64,000 nt of DNA from Hippopus hippopus (GCA_946811185.2 OX328102.1:12029194-12093193); one strand, 5' to 3'; counted from the first letter of the stretch, positions 12,637-26,000 are shown. Made by a program: numbers and translations. The notes: generated by a model from the sequence alone, not told the origin.

Positions 12637-15600
12637 TCATGGAACAATCATCTTTGCAAATTCTGAAAGTGAAAAGTAAGTGAAAAAAATTAATTAACTG
12701 ACTCGCCGGTACACAAAATTCTCAGGGTGGGCTTTGTGATCTTGCTGTGTCCTTCATACCTCTATAGCTATAGAATCTAAAGTGTTCGACTCCTTTCTAT
12801 ATTTCAAAGGGATGTTTAACTCTTGGTAGCCAACATTTTCACCTTTCCTCACAATGTTTTCTATCCTGTTAATGGCAAATTTTTTAGTTTTTGAGTCACA
12901 TTTAAATTGTCATCAAATTGGACTAGTCTGAAATTCTGTTGTGATGTAAAGAGTTGAGTGTGTAGTCTTGGGATAAGATTTTCAAAATTAAACTGCTGTG
13001 CAACAATTGTCTGATTGTTGATGCTGTAATTCAAGGGGCAGTTACCATCAATTTCTGATCGAAAGTGTATCCCAGTAAATGTTTTTGAACTCTTTACTAA
13101 ACAACAAAATTTTGGACTGAACCAAATTGAAGGCATTGGCAGACAACAAATTATATGTCGCTAAAATGATGATTTCTGTCATTGATAGGGTGGAAAACAT
13201 GGTGGGAAAAGGAGAAAATGCTGGTAACCAGCATTTTCTCCTTTTCCCACAATGTTTTCAAAAGCCTTCTCTATCAGGGGTGTTAAAAGTTGTCATTGTG
13301 TGGTAAAGAGTTAAATGAAGGTACCAAAGATGGTACACAGAAAAGAAAGGATTACCTCCCTTAGGTAGCAAAGACAGATACACAGGGAAACAAAAATAAC
13401 AGAAATAAGTTGAAATAACTTACCACTATAATTAATCTGTCCATCTTGATTGACATCAGCCAATTGCACAAGTTCATCAAGTTCTTTCTCGTCCACATGT
13501 TTACCCAGTGTCATCATGGCGTTTCGAAGTTCATCTTTTGTAATAGCACCGTTACCGTCTTTATCGAACACTCGGAAAGCTTCAAGAATTTCTTCTTGTA
13601 TATCCAGACTACCTAACTTCTTAGATATCATTGTGACAAATTCATTGAAGTTAATTTCCCCGTCATCTGTAAAATGTGTTTGTAAACTTATGTCTAAACA
13701 GTCAATACCTGTACTGGGGTATGTTTGACCAAATGAAAAATGTCCCGAAGGAAAGAGAAAATCCCAGAACTTCTTGTATTTCTTTGATCATGCTTCTAAG
13801 AGTTTGTCATTGAAATTTTAACCTTTAGGCTGCTATGCACGACTTTACTGACCTTTTGTGGACAGTGTAGATCAAGATCAGACTGCAGAGAATGTGCAGT
13901 CTGATCTTTGATCTACACTGTCTGATAAGGAGATATTTCTCTCCAAAAATAAGTTTGAAATAGCATTATTTGTGTTTTTACTATCGCCTTGAAAGTCTCA
14001 TTTAAGTTATTTTGCAGCATAAGGGTTAAGATCATAGACTGGATGTCAGTAATGGTTCAGTTGCTTTAGATACTTGATGCAAGAGTGTTTGACTACCTTG
14101 GGAGTGTCCTGGTGTTGGAAGTTTCCAAGACCTGGCCTTTTACTGGTGAAACCCAGGACATACATGAAAAGGTGAGCTGTTGCAGTGATACGAGTGAAAT
14201 AATGTTGAAAGGAGCTTGAAAACCAATCAATTAATCAATCGATCAATCAATTAAGCTATTGTAAGTTGTAGTATTGATACTTGCTAAGAAAGCGTTAATC
14301 AACACAAAAGAAGGTAAGGGGATAGCAATAGCTATAGGGATGGCTGAGTTAGCCTATCTATAGCATCGTATTATTTGTCATACAGGGTTTTTTATCATAT
14401 ATGTTGCACTTTCAAATATACCAAAGGTATATTGTTTGTAAAGGTATTTGAATAAAATTCATATTAAATCTCATGAAAAGACTGTCTGCCCTGCGACTGA
14501 AAAATGGAAATCATGTTGATCATTTGATGTATTGATGTATACTTTGAAAGGTGCTGGCCACCTATATTGTTTAATGTTACCTTACGTATACGAGGGTTGT
14601 CCCAAAATGCCGTAGAATCGCATTTTATCACAAGAAATAAAGCAAACTTTCATTTTAATTGGTAGGCGCCCTGTAGGGAATTTACTGTACTGAGCATGTC
14701 AAAAAACTTTATTCTTCAACTGATCAAATATTATAAATTTTATTGGAATACCTTTATATATTTGAAAGTGTAATACATATTATGAGACACCTTGTATATT
14801 TACACTCCAAAATGTCCTGTATGTCTTGGTATTTTTCTAAAATTTGAATTGATGCCCTGTGAGAGTTAACAAAGTATTGGAACAAGTATGACAAAAGCTA
14901 AATTGGTGAACGGACATTTTTGCCACAGACTTTTCGACCAGTTTGTTTTGGCTATGGATGTTTTTGCGCGCTGAAAGTACAACGTAACACATTTTGGCCA
15001 AATGTTGTTTTTACCTTCAGCTGGCCAAAACTTTCGAGGCCAAAACATCCTTGCCAAAAGATCCATGGCCTAAACATCCATGGCAAAACGCCATACATTC
15101 AGCTAAAATAATACCTGTTGTTTTCAACAGGCAACAGGCAAAAATCATCATTTATTATTTGGCAGCTTTGTTGCAATACGTACTAATAAAACAATGTGTA
15201 ACAGAGTGCCTTAAATACTGATTTAAGCCAGCTGAGCAAATCTGTATTTAGCTAAAATTTTCATGAAACACGAAAGATTATTCTAAACAGGATCAAACTA
15301 AAACTCGCTATAGAGTTTAATTTTTTGTAATTGCGACTATATGTATTCTTATATAAATATACCACAACTTGAATATCCAAGTCCTGCATTGCCTTGCAAT
15401 CTCGTACCACGCAGAATTATACCTGCTAGAGCTTGTGTTACCTGTTGTTGATACATTGATCTACTAAAGGTTGCAAGCTAAACGTTTACCTCAAAATCCC
15501 GAGTTAAAATACCTTGAGGAAGAAGGCTTTTGAAAACATTTTGGGGAAAGGAGAAAATCCAGGTAACCAGCATTTTCTCCTCACCACAATCTTTTCCACT

Positions 15601-16071
15601 CTTTCAAAGGCAAATTTCAGTTTTTGAATAACATTTATTTACCAAACGACAAAATTTTGGACTAGTCCAAATTGAAAACATTTGCAGATGACAAAATAAA
15701 TGTGACTCAAAATTTGAAATTTGATTTGGGAAGGGTAGAAAACATTGTGGGAAAAGGAGAAAATGCTGGTTACCAGCATTTTCTCCTTTTCCTACAATGT
15801 TTTCAAAAGCTTTCTTTCCCAGGGTCGTTAAAAGTCGGGATTGTGTGGTAGAGGGTTAAAGCTTTCAAATTGAGCCAGTCTAAAATTTTGTCATATGGCA
15901 ATTCATGACCATTGAACAATCACTTACTATCATTATCCGCCATTCGTATCATCTCTCGTAGTTCTTTTGGTGTAGGACTCTGGCCCAGGGATCTCATGAT
16001 GGTCTCAAGCTCTTTTGTTGATATTGTTCCATCACCGTCAGTGTCAAATAGAGCAAATATTTCTTGAAACT
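12637..16071 (-). CDS. Calmodulin-like four-EF-hand protein (exons 15928-16071, 13424-13666, 12637-12662; 5' exon missing)
   Basis: Three exons on the - strand join in consistent phase to 137 residues plus stop. Exon 15928..16071 (144 bp, acceptor CCCTATGACAG, donor GTAAGT) carries EF1, [14 protein letters not shown]2, [12 protein letters not shown], is split by the intron. Exon 13424..13666 (243 bp) completes EF2 and carries EF3 [12 protein letters not shown] and most of EF4. Exon 12637..12662 finishes EF4 ([12 protein letters not shown]) and ends FAKMIVP-stop. All four 12-residue loops have Asp at position 1, Gly at 6 and Glu at 12, so all should bind calcium. Vertebrate calmodulin genes have exons of 144, 107 and 136 bp at these places. 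The first matches exactly, and 107+136 equals the 243-bp exon here, so one intron is absent. The first ~10 residues should come from a tiny upstream exon I did not find; a start at the in-frame ATG at about 16076 is a weaker alternative. Confidence 0.9.
13086..13314 (-). mobile_element. MITE-1 copy in an intron of the calmodulin-like gene
   Basis: It runs from ...GAACTCTTTACTA to GTGGTAAAGAGTTAA, with a perfect central palindrome at about 13200-13250. It lies between the last two coding exons. Confidence 0.8.
13817..14027 (+). mobile_element. MITE-2 copy
   Basis: MITE-2 has TTAA ends (TTAACCTTTAGG... CATAAGGGTTAA) and a palindrome GTGTAGATCAAGATCAGACT...GTCTGATCTTTGATCTACAC. Its ends resemble those of MITE-1, but the internal sequence is unrelated, so this is a second piggyBac-type non-autonomous family. 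Confidence 0.75.
14381..14796. mobile_element. Fold-back element with TA-flanked inverted ends (MITE-5)
   Basis: The left end (from TACAGGGTTTTTTATC to GCACTTTCAAATATA) is inverted at the right end (TTTGAAAGTGTAATACATA to GACACCTTGTA). TA is present at both edges, as expected for Tc1/mariner-type insertion. A short segment TACGAGGGTTGTCCCAAAAT inside it (about 14590) looks like a separate mariner-type terminus. Confidence 0.6.
15637..15859 (-). mobile_element. MITE-1 copy 69 bp from a calmodulin-like exon
   Basis: It starts TTTACCAAACGACAAAATTT and ends GTGGTAGAGGGTTAA. The palindrome sits at about 15750-15800. Confidence 0.75.
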
Positions 16072-19000
16072 CTGTCATAGGGAAATCAGAAAAAACTTGC
16101 ACGCCATTATCATTGTTATTGACCCTGGACTATATAATCTTATGCTTTTATGATATAAGGCAAAAATATTCAAGAAAACATTGTTTGAAAAGGAAAAGAT
16201 GCTAGTAACTAGCACTTTTCACTTTTCCACAATATTTTTTACCTTTTAGCAACAAAAGTCCATCATTTGAGCCTTAATTTAATTTGCTGTCTGCTTGTGT
16301 TTTTAATTTGTACAAGTCTAAAATTGTCTGTTGGTAACATACAGGACTTTAACTCTTTACAAAATGTCAAAATTTTTTACTCAACTAAATTGAAAGCATT
16401 TGCAGACGACAAATTAAGTGTGACTCAAAAACAGTAATCTCTCTTTAAAAAGGTAGAAAACACTGTAGGAACAGGAGAAAATGCTGGTTACCAGCATTTT
16501 CTCCTTTTTCCACAAGGTTTTCTAGAGGCCATTTCCTCAGGGTTGTTAAAACTGGGGATTGTGTGGTAAAGGGTTAAAGAAGTTGGATGGTTGCTTTCAA
16601 TCCAGGCATTGCCCAATTTCTCTTTGAAGACTGATAATAGTGATAGAGTCATTGCGCCAGGATTCGTCTTTCCTCATAGCTGATCATTACTTCAATGATG
16701 GTTATGTGGAAACGACGCTGGTAGCATGTGAAAGAATATTGTGCGAAGCACTGGTTAGAAAAAAATCCAGAAAAGCATGAATAGGAACACTGGCTGCTGC
16801 ACTGTAACTGAGAGCATCTTGAAATAATTCTTAAACACCAAATAGACTATCTTTTCTTTTCCTCTCTCTTTTCGTTTCTCTATGGTTCAAACTTGTACTG
16901 TTGCTGGTGGAAATTTATTAAAACTACTTCATAACTGTGCGGGTTTTATTAATGCATTATTACTGAAATTCTGATTTTTTGAATATTTCGTGAACAATAT
17001 TAACCCTTTACCATACACAATCCCATGTTTTAACAACCTCCAGTACAAAGGCTTTTGAAAACATTGATGGAAAACCAGCATTTTTTCCTTTTCCAACAAA
17101 ATTTTCTACCCTTTTGGAGATCTTAAGCCTATTTGTACCCAATGCCAATTTGTCATCTGCACATGTTTCGTAGTTGGAAGAGGCTAAATTTGGTGTTGGG
17201 AAAAGGGTTACCGCATGCTTTTACCAGCCTGTGGAAGTTTTTAAAAAGAAGCTACCATAATTTTCTTTTATCAATATCTTTTACCCTTTCGCAAACAAAT
17301 ATAATCAACAGAGCCAGATTTGTCATCTGGAAAATTTTAATATGGACAAGACAATATTACGTACCTTTTATCAACTTTGCTGAATATTTAGCCATAACAC
17401 AGTCTGGAAAAAAAGGTATTTACTTTACATCTCAATTCAATATCTGTTTCACCCATTACAATGCAATCAGTTTAACTGACAGAGAGTCTTCAGAAAAATA
17501 TTGTGGATAAAGGGAAGTATGCTAGTAACTAGCATTTATTTACTCTACCCATGTTCACATATACTCATATTTTCACTCTTAAACCATCCTTTACAACTAA
17601 AGTTGCCTTTTGCGGCCAGTACTGATCAAGATCTGACAGCACAAAACATAGTTTGATCTTAGATCTACACTGTTCTGCTTTGATGAAACCTGGATAAGAT
17701 ACTAGTAATTCTTGCGGTTGAAACAATTTGGATCTTTTTCTCAACTGAAAATGTGCTCTCCAGTATATTCAGCACAGACAGCAAGCAACGAAGGGGAATT
17801 ATTTGAATATTGTTCGATATTTTGAAATTTTCCTGTCACTGCTCAGTGAGAACGGTACACATATTGTTTGTTCAATAGTGTTTAACGTTGTTTTTAACGT
17901 TACTTCAGTTAAGGCTTCCAGTGGCACCTATCCATGCTTTCCTAGAGATTCTTTTACTTGTACTTGGCACAGTATTCTTATCAAACCACTGGCTGCTGTC
18001 CCATTAAACATTTTCTACACAATAGTCAGCAGTGACAAAGGAAAGACTCCTATTGTTTTGACTATCATCAATCCTCAGAGAAAAAAAACTGGTGGAGCTG
18101 GAGAATCCAACCAGTGACCCCTTGGTTGCAAGTTCTTTACATTTTTTAGCTACCTGGGTCCACTACACATATTTAGAATTTTCTTTTCAACTCTTTACCA
18201 AATGGCAAATTTTATACTTCTCGAAATTGAAAGCATTTGCAAACAACAATTTTAAATGGTACAAAAACATTGTGGGAAAAAAAAAAGTAAATGTTGGTTA
18301 CCACACAATGGCTTCAGAAGGTTATTTCCTTAGGGTTGTTAAAACTTGGGACTGTTTGGTAAGGGGTTAAAAAAAAGTTAAACATGTGTTTGGACAAAAA
18401 CTTAACATTGAGACTACAACATACCTTTTACCGGCCACTTTTTTGACTCACAAGGAGTGATTTTTGTCAAAATGGTTTTGAAATGTTTTGACTTTGCTCT
18501 GGCAAAAGGGGGTTTAAAGCATCTCCGTGATGCATTATACAAAGCATATCACTACTGATCCATAAAATCCACTTTGTCTAGCAACTGACTAGATCGTGAG
18601 GTAGAACGATCCTTTGACAGGCAGAAATTTACAAAGAGAGAAAAGTTTTGACCAATGTCGGCCTGTGCAGACTGTGCAGGCTGACATGGGTTGATACTTT
18701 TTGCAGATGCATTAAATCCCCTTTTCACAGAGCATGACTTAACCCTTTCCCAAACAATCCCTGGTTTTCACAACCCTGAAAAAGAAGCCTTTTGAAAACA
18801 TTGTGGGAAAAGGAGAAAATGCTGGTAACCAGCATTTTCTCCTTTTCCCACAATGTTTTTTAACCTCCCAGAACAAATTTTAATTTCTGAGTCACATTAA
18901 TTTTGTCATGTGCAAATGCTTTCAATTTGGACCAGTCTAAAATTTTGTCGTTTGGTAAAGAGTTAATAATATCAAACTTTGATTCATGTTGAGTATTCAT

Positions 19001-20394
19001 ATTCAACCATTAAAGCCCTGAACCCAGATTTAATTGCTTATGCAGACAGTGCAAATAAAGATCAGGCAGCACAGAAAGTGCAGTCTGATCTTTGATCTAC
19101 TGTGTCTACTTTTGCCAGATATTCTGACAAAATCAGCCTGGAAATAGCGATACATGTAGAGCCTGCATCTTTAATACTGACTGAGAATTCCGTCTTTTTT
19201 TCCTAGCACTACAAGGCTTAACCCTTTTGGCGCCATAGGCAAAAACATCGACTTTTGCGGATGGCATAGATCAAGATCAGACTGCACAGAACGTGCAGTC
19301 TGATCCTTGATCTATACCATCCGCTTGTGCAGTCAAGCCTATATAATCAAAATCTTTGAGCAAAACAAGAAAATTTCTCCATTTCTTACAACTTTTCTAA
19401 CCTTTTAAGGATAAATATTATTACTTGAGACAGATTTATTTTGTCATCTTAAATGCTATCAGTGTGGAAATGTGAAACAAATTGTTGCTTAGTAAAGTTA
19501 ATAAGGGTGTTTTCTAAAGTCTTTTTTCACCTGAAATTTCCTTCTTTTAGAAGGTAATGAAACCAACTGTAAATAAAAGCAATAACTTTTGATCAGCATA
19601 ATCAAATATAATTTTAGCTAAATTTGTATTTCACTTACATACTCAGAGGGGTCAAAACAATAATAACTATGAAAAAAATGTGTACATACCTCCAACCATT
19701 TACAGAAGATTTTTAAGTCAGTCTTCATATATAAACATACTTAACGCTTTACAAAACAATGCTGTGGTTTAATGACCCTGAGGAAAAAGCCTTTGCAAAA
19801 TATTTTGGAAAAAAAAATTCTTTCACCCACCATGTTTTTAACCCTTTTAAAGTTAGAAATAACCATTTAGGCTACTTTTAATTTTGACTACTTTTCAATT
19901 GTCCTCTTCCATGCTTTCAACAAGTCTAGAATTTTGTCAATTGGTAAAGAGTTAAGAAATGAAAGGTAACCTAAATGTAGGTCTACGTATATTATGGTTT
20001 TGACACTTCAAAATGGTTTTACACATTTCTGTAAAAATAAGGATAAATTTGAGACTTTTTTTTGTTGTAACTGTCATCTGTACTGAACAGGTTTTTTACT
20101 CACAAACAATATAGGTAAAAAGTGGTTTTTTTTCTTTAACCTTGGCAGGCTTTTTTTTTATTTTAATAATATCCAGGCTGTTTACATAAAAACTTTGAGT
20201 TACATAGCCTTGTTGTCGTCTACATCGTCCTGCAAAAACTTTGACATTTTATAATATCTCTGTCATTAATGAAGATGCTTACATTAAACTCAGACTACAT
20301 CTTGACTATCAAAAGGAGAACCCATACAACAACAGCAGGTAGCCATCAAAATATTTTTGACACAGATATGCCCCCTTTTTAATATTGTTTGTAT
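16072..20394. other. Repeat-dense stretch upstream of the calmodulin-like exons
   Basis: It contains MITE-1 copies at about 16120-16330, 16349-16577, 17000-17205, 18185-18370, 18739-18966 and 19741-19955; SINE-1 at 16597-16845 and in reverse at 17884-18160; MITE-2 remnants at 17580-17740, 19010-19190 and 19220-19340; and a reverse MITE-3 at 18517-18740. The MITE-1 at 18739-18966 begins inside the end of that MITE-3. A tiny exon of the calmodulin-like gene must lie here or further up, but I could not place it. ATG GTT GGA G before a GTATGT donor near 19690 is compatible in phase but unconvincing. Confidence 0.5.
18739..18966 (+). mobile_element. MITE-1 copy, near-consensus
   Basis: TTAACCCTTTCCCAAACAAT to GTCGTTTGGTAAAGAGTTAA. 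It has a perfect palindrome AACATTGTGGGAAAAGGAG / CTCCTTTTCCCACAATGTT around GCTGGTAACCAGC. It is a good reference copy for the family. Confidence 0.9.
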
Positions 20395-20637
20395 TTCAGT
20401 AATGCCGAACACCGTTTTAACATCTTAGGTTATATAATGACGGTCAGTGTACCTACACTTGTGTTTCCTGGCTTTCTCACACCAGTACTGACACAACTTT
20501 CTTTCCAAGTCTTTCCTCACATGCATCAGAGGTCAGAGGCAAAAAGATGCCAGAAAGAAAGTTTGTCTAAACCAGGTATCAAACACGCAATCACCAGGTC
20601 ATGAGTCATAAGCTAACCACTGAGCTAAAGTAGAAAA
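20395..20637 (-). repeat. tRNA-derived SINE, reverse copy
   Basis: On the - strand the head reads TTTAGCTCAGTGGTTAGC (A box), followed by a B box in GTTTGATACCTGG. The body matches the SINE-2 pattern (CCAGTACTGACAC, AGTGTACC on the + strand). Confidence 0.6.
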
Positions 20638-20726
20638 TGTTGGCTGGAAAGAGACCAAACGGGCTGTGCCTGTTGCTTGACTGGACTCTGGTGACATGCT
20701 ATCTTTCCAGCCAACATTTTCTACTT
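20628..20726. repeat. Perfect 24-bp inverted repeat with 51-bp spacer
   Basis: The arm at 20628-20651 (AAGTAGAAAATGTTGGCTGG...) is exactly complementary to 20703-20726. It lies at the junction between the SINE head and the retroelement fragment that follows. I see no coding sequence in the spacer. Confidence 0.75.
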
Positions 20727-20739
20727 TGTCTTCCTTTAG

Positions 20740-21520
20740 CAGAAACCATGGGTTGTGCTTGCTTACCACCTCAATTGTGAATCCCACACATACCGGGAGT
20801 GCAACTAGCATCAACTCTAATTTGAGCAATCTCAGCCTTGCCTCCCTCCCTAGCAGCACCAACACTGTGCTGAAGCAACCAAAAAACGACGTAGATCAAC
20901 GAAGATACAGGGGATGCCCCCCTCAAGATTACCGCTATACAGAGAAACCAGAAAGATCCTGTCCAAGTACATTAAATCTCAACATCTAGTTGAATACTTC
21001 CTTGCTTGCAAACAGAGCAAAATTGTACCCAGAGGACTCTAAATGAAGCTCCAATTTAAAATTCAGGACCCGGAACTCCAAACACAATGGAACCGGATCC
21101 TGATTGAATCAGCGCTGAACCTAGTAGAATTACTACCACCTACTACCATAGGAGAACAAACAACCTCGATAGGTTGTACTTCAGTACGAAGCAAGATCTA
21201 ACCAAGACATGCTCACAGGAGGAATGGAAGTTCTACCAGTAGTTTAAACGTTTGACAAGGAAAACTCCTCCATCAAACGCGCGATACTAAGTCTCTGGCC
21301 ACTCATTAAGGAACACCTCGGGTACATACGCCTAAATAAAGACAGTCCCGTGGCCAATCACTTCAACTCAGATTCTCACACACTCAAATCCGCACTGACC
21401 CCGAGTCTGCCAAGAGCACCATCTTCAGGCGCCAACGAGAATCTCATTGGATCTACCAACTCCACACTCTCTATCTGGTAGGGATCAACATCTCAGGATA
21501 GCCTGAAAACCTGCACTCAG
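20740..21520 (+). pseudogene. Degenerate retroelement fragment with GIY-YIG endonuclease-type tail
   Basis: Conceptual frames across stops and shifts show two blocks. One at about 20880-21130 has motifs like KKRRRSTKIQG and KIVPRGL. A C-terminal block from 21311 has EHLGYIRLNKDSPVANHFNS and, after a frameshift, RRQRESHWIYQL followed by LVGIN. The pattern EHL...PVA.HFN...RRQRE.HWI..L.TL...GIN is typical of GIY-YIG domains at the C-terminus of Penelope-type and related invertebrate retroelements. The reverse transcriptase part is absent. A tRNA-like SINE head on the - strand (21529-21560) closes the segment. Confidence 0.55.
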
Positions 21521-21559
21521 CCATCTTATTCTTCTAACCACTGAGCTACCTGGGCGGGC

Positions 21560-24500
21560 CTTTTTAACTTAGAATTAGTCATGCAAAAACTTTGACATTA
21601 TCATATCCATGTTGTTACTGAAAATACTTATTTCAAACAAAGTTGTTAATTGTCAAAAGTGGTACCCATAGAAGAAGGGCAGAAAACCATCAAAATATTT
21701 TTTGACATACTTATGCCGACCTTTTTTGACTTGAAAATTTCACTGAAAATCAATCACATGCAATGATCTTGTTTTTCCTTGCAGCAAACAGTTTTTGAAG
21801 ACATTGGTACAGAGAATTTGCTACTGTCAGAAATCATTTTGACTTGCAAATATGAAATCTTAACTCCTTGCCAGACAACACAATTTTAAACCTGTCCAAA
21901 TTGAAAGCATTTGCAGACAATTAAAATGCGAGTCAAAAGCTGAAATTTATCTTCTTACAGTAGAAATATGTTGGGAAAAGGAGAAAATGCTGGTTACCAG
22001 TATTTTCTCCTTTTCCCAAAAAGTTTCCCAAAGAGCTAGTTCATGATTAATTATATTAATTAAATGGTTTACCTTTTTTAGACAATCATGACAATCAATT
22101 TATGTTTCAACAACCCTGGGGGAAAAGACTTTTGAAAACATTATGGAAAAAGGAGAAAATGCTGGTAACCATTCAATTTGTTTTCAATACTTCAATGCTT
22201 TCAATATTGCTGAGTCCAAAATTTTGTAGGTTGACAAAGTGTAAAATAGTCACAATAGAGTATTGTCATGGATCTATTTATCCAAGGTTTAAATGGAAGA
22301 TATTGTGTGAAATGAATAGAGACAAGCTTTAGTGTATATTGACTCTTTATCACACAATCCCAAGTTTGAACAACCTTGTCCTAGCAGGCTTTTGAAAACA
22401 TTGTAGCAAAAGGATAAAATGCTGGTAACCCGGCAGTTTGTCCTTTTCCCGCAATATTTTGTACCCATTCAAAGACAAACTCTTTAACCCTTAAAGCACC
22501 TTTAACTACTTTTGTCAACTCTGTGGCCAGTGTAGATAAAGATCTGACTGCACAAAACCTGCAGTCTAATCTTTGATCAACATTGTTCGCTTCACTCAGA
22601 CACTCTTGACAAGGGGAACCTTGAAACTGCTCTATTTAGGCTCTTATTTTGAGAATGAAAATGCCTGTAAGGTTTATTAGGGACTCTAGAGTTATAAATG
22701 AATAACATTTAACCCTTTACCACATGACAAAGTTTTTGCCAGCTCCAAGTCAAAAGCATTTGCAGACAATCCATTGAATGTTACTCAAAACATAGAATTT
22801 GTCTTTCAAAGGGTAAAAAACATTTCCTCCTTTTCTCACAATGTTTTCTAAAGCCATCTTCCTAGTGGTCGTAATTGTGCAGTAAGGGGTTAATTTGTCA
22901 TCTGCAAATACTTTTGATTTGGACTAGTCTGAAATTTTGCTGTCTGGTAAAGAGATAAACCAAACAACAAAATTCTAAACTTGTCCAAATCAAAAGTATT
23001 TGCAAGAGACAAAATAAATGTGACTTAAGTCGTGAAATTTGTTTCTGGAAAGTAAGGAAACATTGTGGGAAATGCTGGTTTTTAGCTGGTTTCAACAGGG
23101 TTTTTTATAACACAGAAATTTTGTGGTATAAGGTTAAAGCACTGTTAACAGCTATAGTTGCTTTTGTGGCCAATGTAGATCAAGACAGTCTACACAAAAC
23201 GTCCAATCTAATCTTAGATCTACACTGACCTCTATGCTGAGACATTCTGCCATAAAGCATCCTTGGATGTTTTTTCTGGCAATAAATTTCCATTTTGTTC
23301 ACTCAAAATAGTTTGAGTCGAAATGCAGTATAGAAAATCATATTACCCATGACTTGTTACCAAAAAATAAAATTTTAGAATCCTTGACACTGAAAGGATT
23401 TGCAGACGACTAATTAAATATTGCTGAGATGATGGAGAATTTGTCTTTGACAGCGTGGAAAACGACTGTGAAAAAAGGAGAAAATGTTGCTTACCAGGAC
23501 ATTCTTCTTTTTCTAAAATGGCTTTGAATGCTTTCTTTTATACATGTATGTGATTATTCAGTTGAGGTTTAATAAACTTGTTAGAGCACATTTTCAGATA
23601 TTTTTTGCACACCCCTGATACCTATGACATTGCTATGCTTAATGATACTTTTTATTGCTTAGAATTTTACTTAAAAAGCAAACAAATGTCAGATTCTTTT
23701 TATTACATGACAGTATCTCAAGAATTTTAGTTCATGAAATGACAAAATATTGGCCTACATGTACATATGTACTGAAATTTACTTGAAGCCTATTTGCGTC
23801 TTCTTTGATTGGTGTGGATATTTCTGACGAAAATTGTTTGATAGAACCTTGCACAGAATGATTAGAATCTTAAGATGATAAAATTCAGAGCTCTGTCATC
23901 AATTTTGATAGTCGATTTCAGAAAAATCTGGGTCAGCAATGTTTTAGAAATGAGGAGTGTGAATACAGAATTTTAACCAAATATGGATCAGCAATGTTTT
24001 AGAAATGAGGAGTATGAATACAGAATTTTAACCAAATACGACACTATTTGCATACATCAAACTTGTGTAAGATAGGAAAATTTGTAATGGCTGTTCAAAT
24101 CATTAAATTTTTAACAAACAATCGATGTTTTAACAATCCCGAGGAAGACAACTTTAGAAGACAATATAGGAAAAGGAGAAAATACTGATAAGCAGCATGT
24201 TTTCCTTTTCCCCCAATACATGTACTTTCTAACCTGTCAAAGAATTTCAGTTTGTTTGTACCACTTTCTAATTTCTAGTTTAGAGATGCTTTCAATTTGG
24301 GATACGAAAAAAACTGTCATGTAGGAAAGGATAAAAAAATGGTTGACCCCTGGTGGTGGAATTTTTCATGGTTATTCTAGAGTAATAGGGAGAGTGAAGA
24401 AAAACAAGCATTCTGATAGTATTGCATAGCAATACAGAGTCCCCTACCGGCCGTATATATCGCTGGCAGGTATAGTTTGTGAAACTCTGTGGAGGAGAAA

Positions 24501-24620
24501 GAACGTATTTGACCCCCTTTCAGAATTACAAGCATCGTGTCTGTCTTTGTATGCAATGCTTTAATGAAAGCCAGATATATAAGCATTTTCCTTGTTAAAG
24601 TAAGTTCACTGAAGAACTTT
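21560..24620. other. Repeat-rich intergenic stretch
   Basis: It contains a dispersed repeat (21580-21780), MITE-1 copies at about 21860-22045, 22065-22230 and 22340-22480, MITE-2 at about 22482-22690, MITE-1 at 22710-22892, about 22960-23130, and a MITE-2 relic at about 23130-23350. A direct repeat GGTCAGCAATGTTTTAGAAA / GATCAGCAATGTTTTAGAAA lies at about 23931 and 23986. Further MITE-1 relics lie at 23350-23530 and 24100-24330. A fold-back type repeat with CTCTGTATTGCTATGCAATA lies at 24410-24450. No gene is supported. Confidence 0.45.
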
Positions 24621-24627
24621 TACTAAG

Positions 24628-24629
<2 letters not shown>

Positions 24630-24660
<31 letters not shown>

Positions 24661-26000
24661 TAAAAGCAAATTTTAAGAAATATGACCTTTACCATGTGAG
24701 ATGATCTTGACCTTATCATCAGCAGGTGTGTATCAATGAGAGGTACCAGCTTGCCATGTATAAGTGTTATAACTTAAGTACTTTGAATATACAGAGAAAT
24801 GGCTATGAAAAGTTTTGAGAATAAGTTTTAATGATAAGGGTTAAAATTTTTGACCTTGACCTTGGACATATAACCCACAGAAGATCGGTATCAATGACAG
24901 GTACCTACATACCAAACATGAGCATTGTAAGTGAAAAAATTGGGAAAATTGTTTTTTCTGTGAAATTTTCTAAGTCCAAGGCCCGTAATTTCGTCGAAAA
25001 TCAGTGGACCGGAACAAAACTCGAACTTGTTCTGTAACTCATAGTGGTTGACTTACACACCGAAAGTCAGCTCAATATCTGCCAGCGTTTAGAAAAGAAG
25101 TCCGGAAAACCTTTTTTTTTTTTTTTTTTGTGAAAATTTCAAAGTGCAAGGCCTGTAATTTCGTCAAAAATCAGTGGACCAGAATGAAACTCAAACTTGA
25201 TCTGTAACTAATGGTGGTTGACTTGCACACCAAAAATCAGCTCAATATCTGCCAGCGTTTAGAAAAAAAGTCTGGAAAACTGTTTTTTCGGTGAAATTTT
25301 CTAAGTCCAAGGCCCATAATTTCGTCAAAAATTAGTGGACCGCAACAAAACTCGAACTTGATCTGTAACTAATGGTGGTTGACTTGCACACCAAAAATCA
25401 GCTCAATATCTACCAGCATTTAGAAAAGAAGTCCGGAAAACTGTTTTTTCGGTGAAATTTTCTAAGTCCAAGGGCCGTAATTTCCTCAAAAATCAGTGGA
25501 CCGGAACGAAACTCGAACTTGATCTGTAACTCATGGTGGTTGACTTGCATACCAAAAATCAGCTCAAAAATCTGCCAGCATTTAGAAAAAAAGTCCGGAA
25601 AACTGTTTTTTCGGTTAAAATTTCCAAGTCCAAGGCCCGTAATTTCGTCAAAAATCTGCAGACCGGAACAAAACTCAAACTTGATCTGTAACTCATGGTG
25701 GTTGACTTGCACACCAAAAATCAGCTCAATATCTACCAGCATTTAGAAAAAAAGTCTGGAAAACTGTTTTTTCGGTGAAATTTTCTAAGTCAAAGGCCCG
25801 TAATTTCGTCGGAAATCAGCAGACCGGAACGAAACTCACACTTGACATGTAACTCATGGTGGTTGACTTGCACACCAAAAATTAGCTCAATAGCTGCAAG
25901 TGTTTAGAAAAAAAGTCCGGAAAACTGATTTGCCTGACTGACGGACGGATGGAGTGCAAACCTAAAGTCCCCTTCGGCTTCGCCGGTAGTGGACTAATAA
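24630..26000. mobile_element. Pearl/HINE-like element with about 161-bp core repeats
   Basis: The left arm begins near AAGATGTGTTTGTGAAACAC. Core repeats marked by GGCCCGTAATTTCGTC recur at about 24981, 25151, 25312, 25473, 25635 and 25796, mostly 161-162 bp apart. The right end has CCTGACTGACGGACGGATGG and a hairpin-forming CCCCTTCGGCTTCGCCGG. It has the same architecture as the element at 7350-8940 but an unrelated core. Confidence 0.7.

Larger units (their letters stand above)
13667..15927. other. Intron of the calmodulin-like gene, repeat-filled
   Basis: It holds MITE-2 (13817-14027), SINE-2 (about 14035-14262), a fold-back element with 40-bp inverted ends (14381-14796), a repeat rich in GGCCAAAAC/CATCC motifs (14930-15110), a dispersed repeat related to 10200-10580 (15110-15470), a damaged MITE-1 (15485-15636) and a good MITE-1 (15637-15859). 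Confidence 0.55.
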